From: Deltaproteobacteria bacterium
GTDB taxonomy: Bacteria; Desulfobacterota; Desulfobulbia; Desulfobulbales; UBA5123
Direction: 5' to 3'
Length of the DNA: 8,319 bases
NCBI GenBank assembly: GCA_021788685.1
Contig: JAJYKH010000101.1
Coordinates: 1-8,319 of the forward strand
This document shows positions 1 to 5,195 of this stretch, in pieces. The notes under the pieces were generated by a model. The model made no database searches and was not told the origin of the DNA. It saw only the letters and a list, made by a program, of their open reading frames with translations. Within the stretch, counting starts at the first letter, position 1. The number at the start of each line of letters is the position of its first letter. The position numbers and the translations under genes are program-made.

Positions 1-39
1 CGGCTCGCTGGTCATCTTGCACACATCTTTTCCCCGGCG

Positions 40-63
40 GCCCTTGCAAAAACGGCCAAGGGC
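40..63 (+). terminator. Possible weak terminator hairpin of an upstream gene
   Basis: GCCCTTG (40-46) and CAAGGGC (57-63) form a perfect 7-bp stem with a 10-base loop, followed by TTGTAATAT rather than a clean T-run. It may end a transcript entering from the left. The same bases overlap a possible promoter for the next gene, so only one reading need be right. Confidence 0.3.
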
Positions 64-72
64 TTGTAATAT
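44..72 (+). promoter_or_regulatory. Candidate sigma-70 promoter for the DUF2065 gene
   Basis: TTGCAA (44-49) and TAATAT (67-72) are separated by 17 bases, each matching 4 of 6 consensus positions. Transcription would start near 79, about 54 bases before the ATG at 133. It is a pattern match only and overlaps the hairpin at 40-63. Confidence 0.28.
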
Positions 73-132
73 CGCCATCGCTGTCCGTTCCCCCGGTCGT
101 TGGAATCGAAGAGCACTCCAGGAAGCGCCGCG

Positions 133-333
133 ATGAAACTCCTCTTCACCCTGTTCGGTCTGATCCTGATCCTCGAGGGCCTGCCGTACTTCACTTTTCC
201 CCACGCCGCGCAGCAATGGCTGCGGCAGATCAGCCAAATTCATCCCAATTTCATGCGCCTCCTGGGTTTCATCGCCCTGACCTCCGGCTTCATCCTCTGC
301 TATCTGACCCAGCGCACCACCCTGCTCGGTTGA
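133..333 (+). CDS. DUF2065 family (YjeT-like) small inner-membrane protein
   Basis: This encodes a 66-residue protein with two hydrophobic helices, roughly residues 3-20 and 41-58, joined by a short polar loop (about 21-40, containing HAAQQWLRQ). The layout, the LEGLPYF segment at 14-20 and the RLLGF start of helix two match the DUF2065 family, which includes E. coli YjeT (about 65 residues). The family's function is unknown. The ATG at 133 is preceded by AGGAAG (120-125) with a 7-base gap. An in-frame ATG at 100 would add 11 polar residues in front of the first helix and lacks a comparable site, so the later start is preferred. It stands alone on the plus strand, with a repeat filling the space before queA. 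It could be the last gene of an operon starting left of the window. Confidence 0.82.
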   Translation: MKLLFTLFGLILILEGLPYFTFPHAAQQWLRQISQIHPNFMRLLGFIALTSGFILCYLTQRTTLLG

Positions 334-343
334 GGCGGTGGAC

Positions 344-472
344 CGGAACGGTCTTTTCGTCCGATTGCGGCGTTGCTCAGTCGCCGCAAAATGGTCCCGT
401 ACTGATGTACGCTCCGCTTTTACGGCTCCCTCGCGCCTTGCACTCAAACGAAAATCCTCGTTTCTCGTTCCG
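344..472. repeat. Imperfect palindromic intergenic repeat, copy 1
   Basis: The element is a degenerate inverted repeat centred on GTACTGATGTAC (399-410). Its outer ends CGGAACG (344-350) and CGTTCCG (466-472) are exact inverse complements, and CGT at 358-360 mirrors ACG at 448-450. It shares ordered blocks with the repeat near 2756: GTCCGATT (359), CGGCGTTGC (368), CTCCGCTTT (412) and CGCGCCTT (432). The last two are exactly 20 bases apart in both copies. It carries no credible gene and is small enough to be a MITE-like or REP-like dispersed element. The rest of the gap to queA (473-557) shows nothing I recognise. Confidence 0.72.
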
Positions 473-568
473 AAAGACGATCAATCCCCGGCTGACGAAT
501 GGCGGTTATAAATGAAAGGGCTTTTCCTCGGATCTGCAGCACCCTGTGACCGCTTCCAGGGGAGAGTC

Positions 569-646
569 ATGGCCGGCCCCCTCAATCCAGAATGGATCCC
601 GTTTACGATCTCGACGCCTACGATTACCACCTGCCCGAGGAGCTGA
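569..646 (+). other. Short ORF overlapping the queA start, with a strong ribosome binding site
   Basis: AGGGGAGA (558-565) lies 3 bases before an ATG at 569, a better Shine-Dalgarno match than anything in front of the queA ATG at 592. This ATG is out of frame with queA and opens a 25-codon ORF ending in TGA at 644-646, inside queA. It may be a leader peptide coupling translation, or the site may simply serve the queA ATG at longer range (26 bases). I do not recognise the peptide. Confidence 0.25.
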
Positions 647-1674
647 TCGCCCAGGAGCCAGCCTCCCGGCGGGACGGGTCACGGCTGCTCGTGCTGGACG
701 GCCGCGGAGGACTTAGCCACCGGCGGTTTCCCGACCTGCTGGAATACTTGGCACCCGGCGATGCCTTGGTGGTGAACGACACCAGGGTCTTCCCCGCGCG
801 CCTTCTCGGCCGGAAGGAAACCGGCGGCCAAGTGGAGCTGCTGCTGCTCGACCTGCCACAACCCCTTCCGCAAACGGACAGCGGCTGGCGGCAGGCCTCG
901 GCCCGCGGGCTCTACCGGTGCTCGAAACGCCCGCAGCCGGGCAGCACCATTGCCTTCGGGGAAACCCTGCAGGCCCGGGTCGAGGAAATTCTCCCCGGCG
1001 GAACCATGCGGGCGGTCTTGCTTTACCGGGGGGAGTTGGACGGGGTGCTCGCCCGGCATGGCCAGATGCCGCTGCCGCCTTACATCCGGCGTCCCGAAGG
1101 GCAGTTAGCGGCGGACCGGGAGCGCTACCAGACCGTATTCGCCGCCGCCCCGGGGGCGGTTGCCGCCCCCACCGCCGGCCTGCACTTCACGGGCGAGCTG
1201 CTGGCGGCCATCGAGGCGAAAGGGGTCCGGCTCGGCCGGGTGACCCTGCACGTCGGCTACGGCACCTTCGCCCCGGTGCGGTCTGAGGATATCCGCCGCC
1301 ACCGGATTCATGCCGAATATGCTTCCGTTTCCGAAGGAACTGCCGAGCTGGTGAACGAAACGAAGGCCGCGGGCGGCCGGGTCTGGGCGGTGGGCACGAC
1401 CACGGTGCGCAGCCTGGAGTTCGCGGCCGGCGGGCAGGGCCGGGTGCGGGCCCGGGAGGGATGGTGCGATCTCTACATCTACCCGGGATATCGGTTCCAA
1501 GTGGTGGACAACCTGGTCACCAACTTCCATCTTCCCCGGTCGTCCCTGCTTTTCCTGGTGAGCGCCCTGGCGGGACGGGAGCGGATCATGGCCGCCTACG
1601 AGGAGGCGGTCGCCGCCGGCTACCGGTTTTTCAGTTACGGCGACGCCATGGCGATTGTGCAGGAGCGGCGGTAA
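592..1674 (+). CDS. queA: S-adenosylmethionine:tRNA ribosyltransferase-isomerase QueA
   Basis: QueA transfers and isomerises the ribosyl moiety of S-adenosylmethionine onto 7-aminomethyl-7-deazaguanine at the wobble position of GUN-anticodon tRNAs, giving epoxyqueuosine in the cytoplasm. The 360-residue length is near the family's usual 340-360. Family motifs appear in order: YHLPEELIAQEP near 12-23, VVNDTRVFPARLLGR near 60-74, LPPYIRRP, APTAGLHFT, HVGYGTFAPV, HRIHAEY, WAVGTTTVRSLE, DNLVTNFHLPRSSL and a C-terminal RFFSYGDAM. The ATG at 592 is the only sensible start: an in-frame TGA lies at 547-549 with no ATG, GTG or TTG between, and the resulting N-terminus has typical family length. No good ribosome binding site directly precedes it. 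tgt, queC-queF and queG/queH are not in the window, so the gene is isolated from other queuosine genes here. Confidence 0.97.
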   Translation: MDPVYDLDAYDYHLPEELIAQEPASRRDGSRLLVLDGRGGLSHRRFPDLLEYLAPGDALVVNDTRVFPARLLGRKETGGQVELLLLDLPQPLPQTDSGWRQASARGLYRCSKRPQPGSTIAFGETLQARVEEILPGGTMRAVLLYRGELDGVLARHGQMPLPPYIRRPEGQLAADRERYQTVFAAAPGAVAAPTAGLHFTGELLAAIEAKGVRLGRVTLHVGYGTFAPVRSEDIRRHRIHAEYASVSEGTAELVNETKAAGGRVWAVGTTTVRSLEFAAGGQGRVRAREGWCDLYIYPGYRFQVVDNLVTNFHLPRSSLLFLVSALAGRERIMAAYEEAVAAGYRFFSYGDAMAIVQERR

Positions 1675-1702
1675 GCCGCAATTGAGGCAATAGTCAGAAG
1701 AC

Positions 1703-1784
1703 GAACATCGAACATTGAACATCGAACGTCCAACGTCGAAGGGGGGCCATCCATTCAAAGTTCGAGGTTCGATGTTGGACGTTC
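1703..1784. repeat. Heptad repeat and long hairpin between convergent genes
   Basis: The left part (1703-1740) is a near-tandem array of the heptad GAACATY (GAACATC, GAACATT, GAACATC, then GAACGTCC variants). Its end, GAACGTCCAACGTCGAA (1724-1740), pairs with TTCGATGTTGGACGTTC (1768-1784), giving a 17-bp stem with one G·U pair and a 27-base loop. It lies between the convergent ends of queA (1674) and the FmdB-type gene (1803), so it could stop transcripts from both sides, though there is no long T-run on either strand. Similar GAACATC-rich palindromes occur as dispersed intergenic repeats in environmental bacteria, by my recollection. Confidence 0.7.
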
Positions 1785-1802
1785 AGTTGAGTCTGAGCTG
1801 CC

Positions 1803-2084
1803 TCACGAGCAGCCGCAGGCAGAGCCGCTGCAGCCCGTTCCCTTTTTGGTCCCCTCTCCCCCGCCGCAGCCGTTCTTGCCGGCTGCCTTGCCGCAGCCGC
1901 TTCCTGAGCTGCTGTACCCGTCCGCGTACCAGCCGCCGCCCTTGAGCAGGAACGAGCTGCTGGAGATGAGCTTCTTCAGCTCCCCGGAGCAATGGGGGCA
2001 GGTGGTCATCGGGGCATCGGAAAATTTCTGGACTGCTTCGATCACTTCCTTGCACTGCAAACATTCGTATTCGTAGATGGGCAT
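1803..2084 (-). CDS. FmdB/CxxC_CxxC_SSSS family zinc-ribbon protein
   Basis: This is a 93-residue protein of the FmdB putative regulatory family. It opens with MPIYEYEC and has a zinc ribbon made by C8-x2-C11 and C29-P-x-C32, followed by LKKLISSSSFLLKGGGWY, the conserved block after the ribbon. From about residue 58 the tail is Gly/Ser/Lys/Cys-rich and holds five more cysteines, ending CSGSACGCS. Family members are often annotated as regulators, but their role is not settled. On the minus strand GAGGAG (plus positions 2093-2098) lies 8 bases before the start codon, supporting the start at 2084. It is convergent with queA and divergent from the 2446 gene, so it is probably its own transcription unit. 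Family assignment is firm; function is not. Confidence 0.92.
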   Translation of the reverse strand: MPIYEYECLQCKEVIEAVQKFSDAPMTTCPHCSGELKKLISSSSFLLKGGGWYADGYSSSGSGCGKAAGKNGCGGGEGTKKGTGCSGSACGCS

Positions 2085-2250
2085 CTTTCCGGCTCCTCTC
2101 TCGAAAAAAATCTTGAAAATCAGGCGATCCGATGGGCCAAGGCCGCCGTTTTCCCTCAGGGTGGACGGCGGACCGGCCGATAATAAGGTCAGGGGGCTGA
2201 TTGCCTGAAAGGACTCTTCAAATATAAGCTTGCGGAATCACTTAATGTCT

Positions 2251-2281
2251 TTTACAAGGAAGATACGGGTGTTAAGATAAT
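2251..2281 (+). promoter_or_regulatory. Candidate sigma-70 promoter for the signalling cluster
   Basis: TTTACA (2251-2256) matches 5 of 6 bases of a -35 box. Two -10 candidates follow: TAAGAT (2273-2278) at 16 bases, or the better-matching GATAAT (2276-2281) at 19 bases. It lies in the AT-richest part of the gap and would give a leader of about 160 bases before the TTG start at 2446. TTGCGG (2230-2235) with TACAAG (2253-2258) at 17 bases is a weaker alternative. Confidence 0.4.
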
Positions 2282-2358
2282 GCCGGGCCGGCCGTCTGTC
2301 AATGCTCCTCTCCCGCGGCTGCCGGAAGGAATAACGGCCGTCTGCCGACGAATTTTAC

Positions 2359-2423
2359 CTTGCCGCTGGCCGGTCTGGCTGGCAAGATGCAAATCGGGAA
2401 ACGGACCGGCGGTCCTCCGCCGG
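2359..2423 (+). promoter_or_regulatory. Structured leader: two hairpins before the 2446 gene
   Basis: CTTGCC (2359-2364) pairs with GGCAAG (2381-2386), with extra inner pairing between GGCC (2368-2371) and GGCT (2377-2380). Downstream, CCGGCGG (2406-2412) and CCGCCGG (2417-2423) make a perfect 7-bp stem closed by TCCT. The second hairpin ends 10 bases before the ribosome binding site GAGGAG (2434-2439). There is no T-run, so it is not an ordinary terminator. I could not match the layout to a c-di-GMP riboswitch or another known class. Confidence 0.4.
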
Positions 2424-2445
2424 AAATACCTTCGAGGAGAAGCCG

Positions 2446-2754
2446 TTGCAGAAAATCCTGATAGCCGAGGCCGCCGAGGGCATGGTGCTGGCCCGGGACG
2501 TTCAAACCCCTGAAGGGCGCGTCCTTTGCGGCAAGGGCACGGAGCTGACCGCGAGCCTCATCGACCGGCTGAAGAAAATGGAGGTCAGCCATGTCGCCGT
2601 GGAAGGCCATCCCCTCAAGAAGCCGGGTGAAAAAAGCCTGGAGGAGGAGCTGCGGGACATTGAGGAGCGCTTCAGCCGGGTCAAGAACATTCCGCCGTTG
2701 GTCTACCTCAAGAAGCGGATCATGGAACGCGCGGTGGCTGCCCGGAGGCAATGA
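2446..2754 (+). CDS. Small protein resembling the N-terminal module of HD-GYP proteins
   Basis: This is a 102-residue cytoplasmic protein starting at a TTG codon, supported by GAGGAG (2434-2439) with a 6-base gap. Residues 1-56 follow a pattern I associate with the segment before HD-GYP phosphodiesterase domains: EGMVLARDVQTPEGRVLCGKG at 11-31, then a helix with LIDRLKKMEV and a short VAVEG strand (51-54). Residues 60-102 are charged and helical (KSLEEELRDIEERF). No HD domain follows in frame; instead a separate HDOD gene begins 163 bases downstream, with a palindromic repeat between. It may be an accessory subunit or an N-terminal module encoded separately. There is no signal peptide or membrane segment. 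Coding status is likely; the family and role are uncertain. Confidence 0.75.
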   Translation: MQKILIAEAAEGMVLARDVQTPEGRVLCGKGTELTASLIDRLKKMEVSHVAVEGHPLKKPGEKSLEEELRDIEERFSRVKNIPPLVYLKKRIMERAVAARRQ

Positions 2755-2755
2755 T

Positions 2756-2917
2756 GATGGCGTCGCCAAAAGTCCGATTTACGGCGTTGCGGCGAGTCGC
2801 GAAATGCTCGACGTACCCGATGGACGTCTCCGCTTTCGCTACACCACCGCGCCTTATCTATCGAATTTTTGTGCTGAGCCATCCTGGCTGGCGCGCTGGC
2901 TTTTTGCGAGGTCGTCA
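2756..2917. repeat. Imperfect palindromic intergenic repeat, copy 2
   Basis: The core inverted repeat runs from GATGGC (2756-2761) to GCCATC (2878-2883), centred near 2819 where GACGT (2810-2814) mirrors ACGTC (2824-2828). It shares ordered blocks with copy 1: GTCCGATT (2772), CGGCGTTGC (2782), CTCCGCTTT (2828) and CGCGCCTT (2848). A further segment, TTTTTGCGAG (2901-2910), resembles the complement of the left-end motif and may be the true right end. The element sits between two genes of the cluster, starting 2 bases after the first stop. Its right edge supplies the Shine-Dalgarno sequence of the HDOD gene. Confidence 0.72.
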
Positions 2918-3793
2918 ATGATGGCCGACGAGAGCAAACGCGAGACCTTCCGCCGCGCCCTGCGCGAGATCAAAAACCTGCCGACCTTGCCCGGGATCGT
3001 GGTCAAGCTCTCCCAGATGGCCGAGGACCCCGACACCACCACCGAGCAGATGGGGAGGGTGATCAGCAAGGACCACATCCTCGCGGCGAAGCTCCTCAAG
3101 CTGGTCAACTCCTCATTCTACGGCTTCCCGCAGCGAATCAGCTCCCTCAACACCGCGATCATCCTCCTCGGCTTCAACGTCATCAAGAGCCTCATCATCA
3201 GCGCCTCCATTTTCGAGGTCATGGAAGACCAGGACGTGGAGCTTTGGGAGCATTCCCTGGGCTGCGCCCTCATCAGCAACGTGCTTGCCAAACGGCTGGG
3301 CCTGAAGGACCCGGAAGAGATCAGCACCGCCGGCCTCATCCACGACATCGGCAAGGTGGCGATCAAAATGGAGCTGCCCCGCGAATACGAGCAGATCCGG
3401 CAGCTGGTGCGGGAACGGCGCATTTCGACCATCGATGCCGAACGGGAGGTCCTCGGGCTCGACCACGCCGAAGCGGGCGGCTGGCTCACCCGGAGCTGGA
3501 ACCTTCCCGACAAGCTGGCCGAGCCGGTGGCCTGCCATCACGACCCCCGGCTCGCCAAGGAGCACCAGCTGGCGGCGGCCATCATTCACTTCAGCAACAT
3601 CATGATCCGGGGGCTGGGCTACGGGCATGGCGAGGACACCTGGGTGCCGCCGCTCAGTCAGCGCGCTTGGCGCCTGCTGGAGTTCTCCCCGCAGGACATC
3701 GACCAGGTTCTCGAAGAGGTCGAGGAAAAATTGTGGGACGTCAAGGGATTCACCCTGGACGTCAAGTCCCAGCTGGAAGCGGGCACGTCCTGA
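2918..3793 (+). CDS. HDOD domain signalling protein
   Basis: This is a 291-residue cytoplasmic protein. The HDOD domain spans about residues 15-215: LPTLPGIVVKLSQM at 21-34, a helical region with LLKLVNSSFYGFPQRISSL (59-77), and an HD-like core. HDOD proteins usually act as signalling adaptors related to HD phosphohydrolases, often lacking catalysis. Here several HD-type ligand positions survive: H112, the HDIGK motif (H142, D143), H183 in LDHAE, and H207/H208 in CHHDP. The C-terminal 60 residues are acidic and helical (QVLEEVEEKL). The start at 2918 is backed by GAGG (2908-2911) at 6 bases; ATG 2921 is an alternative. The frame is open back to 2591, but that extension overlaps the preceding gene and reads through the repeat. 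It is followed 22 bases later by the GGDEF gene, so the two are probably co-transcribed. Confidence 0.93.
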   Translation: MMADESKRETFRRALREIKNLPTLPGIVVKLSQMAEDPDTTTEQMGRVISKDHILAAKLLKLVNSSFYGFPQRISSLNTAIILLGFNVIKSLIISASIFEVMEDQDVELWEHSLGCALISNVLAKRLGLKDPEEISTAGLIHDIGKVAIKMELPREYEQIRQLVRERRISTIDAEREVLGLDHAEAGGWLTRSWNLPDKLAEPVACHHDPRLAKEHQLAAAIIHFSNIMIRGLGYGHGEDTWVPPLSQRAWRLLEFSPQDIDQVLEEVEEKLWDVKGFTLDVKSQLEAGTS

Positions 3794-3815
3794 CTCCGAT
3801 CCGGAAGGCGCTACC

Positions 3816-4766
3816 ATGCCTCGCATTCTCGTGGTCGGCGATGCCATCCTCCAATCGGCCCGCATCCGTCACCTGCTGGAGTCGAAAGGCTACCAGCTGG
3901 TTCGCGGCTGCCGGCTGCGGGATGCCGTCGCCTCCATTCTCGAGGACCCGCCCGATCTCCTGATCGTCGAAAAAGGGTTCGACCACGGCCGGGAGATCGA
4001 GCTGATCAACGCGGCCCAGGCCTGCCTCCACAAGGCCAACATTCCCATTTTCCTGGTCGCCCCCCGGGAGGAGCTCCCCGGCCTCGACTGGGAGCTTTAC
4101 CGGGTGGACGACATCGTCACCCCGCCCTTGCACGCCGAGGAGCTCCTCGCCCGCATCCACCTCGCCGAGGCCCGCATCCAGCGCGTGTTCGACAACAACC
4201 CCCTGAGCCGCCTTCCCGGCAACACCTCCATCCTGCGGGCCATTCAGAAGATCATCTCCGGGCGGCAGGCCTTCGCGGTGTGCTACCTCGACATCGACAA
4301 CTTCAAGCCATTCAACGACCGGTACGGATTCTGCCGCGGCGACGAGGTGATCCTCACCATCGCCCGCATCATCGTGAACGTCATCCAGGAGATGGCGCGG
4401 CAGGACAGCTTCGCCGGCCATGTGGGCGGCGACGATTTCGTCTTCATCGTCCGGGAGGAGCAGGCCGCCCGGGTCTGCGAAAAGATCATCGCCAACTTCG
4501 AAGCGGTCAAGGGCATGTTCCTGAGCGCGGAGGACGTCAAGGCCGGCGGCTTCCAGGCCACCAGCCGGCAGGGGCGGAAGATGGTCTTTCCCCTTCCCAG
4601 CATCTCCATCGCCGTGGTCCTCACCGGCGAACGGCAGTTCGAGCATCCTGGCCAGGTCGCCCTGGTGGCCTCCCAGCTCAAGAGCTACGTCAAAAAGCTC
4701 GACGGCAGCAATTACCTCATCGACCGCCGCGACCCGCAGCCTGCCGCCGCCGAATTCACCAACTGA
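3816..4766 (+). CDS. GGDEF response regulator with a degenerate receiver
   Basis: This is a 316-residue protein. Residues 1-117 have the pattern of a response-regulator receiver (RILVVGD at 3-9, PPDLLIVEKGF at 45-55, DDIVTPPLHAEELLARI at 98-114). The phospho-acceptor position reads Glu (E52), the usual Thr/Ser strand end reads VA (81-82), and the usual Lys after DDxxT is Pro (P103). A GGDEF domain follows from about 129 (NPLSRLPGN), with LDIDNFKPFNDRYGF at 158-172 and the signature GGDDF at 204-208, where the fourth residue is Asp instead of Glu. No RxxD inhibitory site is seen before it. GGDEF domains make cyclic di-GMP from GTP; whether this one is active cannot be judged here. The ATG at 3816 has GGAAGG (3803-3808) at 7 bases. 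An upstream in-frame opening at 3627 lies inside the HDOD gene and is rejected. Confidence 0.93.
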   Translation: MPRILVVGDAILQSARIRHLLESKGYQLVRGCRLRDAVASILEDPPDLLIVEKGFDHGREIELINAAQACLHKANIPIFLVAPREELPGLDWELYRVDDIVTPPLHAEELLARIHLAEARIQRVFDNNPLSRLPGNTSILRAIQKIISGRQAFAVCYLDIDNFKPFNDRYGFCRGDEVILTIARIIVNVIQEMARQDSFAGHVGGDDFVFIVREEQAARVCEKIIANFEAVKGMFLSAEDVKAGGFQATSRQGRKMVFPLPSISIAVVLTGERQFEHPGQVALVASQLKSYVKKLDGSNYLIDRRDPQPAAAEFTN

Positions 4767-4794
4767 TCTCCTTCTGAAGGGCTCTTCTGATTTT

Positions 4795-4830
4795 CCTCCG
4801 ATTGCTTCCGATTTCCCTTTGAATTGGAGG
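4795..4830 (+). terminator. Possible weak hairpin after the signalling cluster
   Basis: CCTCCGATT (4795-4803) pairs with AATTGGAGG (4822-4830) over 9 bp with one G·U, around an 18-base loop. It starts 28 bases after the GGDEF stop. The following bases (CTCTTCCCGG) are not a T-run, so intrinsic termination is doubtful, but no better candidate ends the cluster. Confidence 0.25.
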
Positions 4831-4985
4831 CTCTTCCCGGCTTCCTGACGGGCAGAAACACTGCAGGGCTACTGCATCATGAACCAAAGCGCCCCCAATG
4901 CAGACGTGCCATCCACCGACTTTTTCCGTTTTCTGTCCAGGCGATCTTCAGCAGAAAAGAACATTGATTTTGAAATTGCAACGAA

Positions 4986-5004
4986 GAGAAAAAATTCTTT
5001 TCTC
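4986..5004. repeat. AT-rich palindrome
   Basis: GAGAAAA (4986-4992) and TTTTCTC (4998-5004) are exact inverse complements around AATTC. The site could be a regulator-binding site or a chance product of AT-rich sequence. It lies about 190 bases upstream of the MucR-type start. Confidence 0.4.
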
Positions 5005-5110
5005 ATCGGCACAAAAGACCAGGAAGCCGAACGGCCTCCCCTTCCTTCCAGAGGCGGGTTTGCAGCCGATTGTTCCGGCCGGGAAAAGAATCTCCTTCTT
5101 TATGGAAGAA

Positions 5111-5144
5111 ATTTCTTGCGAAATCAAACGGTTTCGGATATGTG
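5111..5144 (+). promoter_or_regulatory. Candidate promoter and palindrome before the MucR-type gene
   Basis: ATTTC (5111-5115) and GAAAT (5120-5124) form a perfect inverted repeat around TTGC. TTGCGA (5116-5121) could serve as a -35 box with TATGTG (5139-5144) 17 bases on, giving a start about 45 bases before the ATG at 5196. The -10 match is poor. If right, the palindrome would overlap the -35 box, a usual place for a repressor site. Confidence 0.28.
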
Positions 5145-5195
5145 ATATCGACGCTCAGAAAACTTTACCTTTTCCTGTCCAGCAAGGAGGCCATC

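Larger units (their letters stand above)
2085..2445. other. 361-base divergent intergenic region
   Basis: This gap separates the minus-strand FmdB-type gene from the plus-strand signalling cluster. The stretch 2205-2281 is clearly AT-richer than its surroundings and holds the best promoter candidate. Further right are two hairpins and the ribosome binding site of the next gene. CCGCCGT (2143-2149) and ACGGCGG (2165-2171) form another 7-bp inverted repeat closer to the FmdB side. A 77-codon reading frame at 2280-2513 runs into the next gene in another frame and looks like chance. Confidence 0.6.
4767..5195. other. 429-base AT-richer intergenic region upstream of the MucR-type gene
   Basis: Base use shifts after 4766, and 4900-5180 is markedly richer in A and T than the flanking genes. 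It contains several short inverted repeats, annotated separately, and a possible promoter near 5116. An 88-codon reading frame (4879-5145) lacks a ribosome binding site and resembles nothing I know, so I treat the stretch as non-coding. MucR/Ros-type proteins of alphaproteobacteria bind AT-rich DNA and often regulate themselves, which would fit this layout; that link is inference. Confidence 0.55.

Noticed and set aside
1..69. 3' end of an upstream gene, frame 1 open to TAA at 67-69
   Set aside because: Only 22 codons, no recognisable sequence, and two other plus-strand frames are also open at the edge.
1105..1758. Long minus-strand ORF (217 codons) opposite queA
   Set aside because: It lies opposite an unmistakable queA and is a product of high-GC codon bias; its N-terminal part reads through the heptad repeat.
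2280..2445. Cyclic di-GMP (GEMM) riboswitch before the signalling cluster
   Set aside because: The gene context made this attractive, but the conserved core strings and paired-stem layout of that class are not present.
2591..2917. Longer start for the HDOD gene
   Set aside because: The extension overlaps the preceding gene in another frame and reads through the palindromic repeat; ATG 2918 has a good ribosome binding site and begins just before the domain.
3762..4646. Minus-strand ORF of 294 codons opposite the GGDEF gene
   Set aside because: The plus-strand gene carries clear domain motifs; the antisense frame resembles no family and is expected in GC-rich DNA.
4879..5145. 88-codon plus-strand ORF in the AT-rich gap
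   Set aside because: No ribosome binding site, no recognisable motif, and base use unlike nearby genes.
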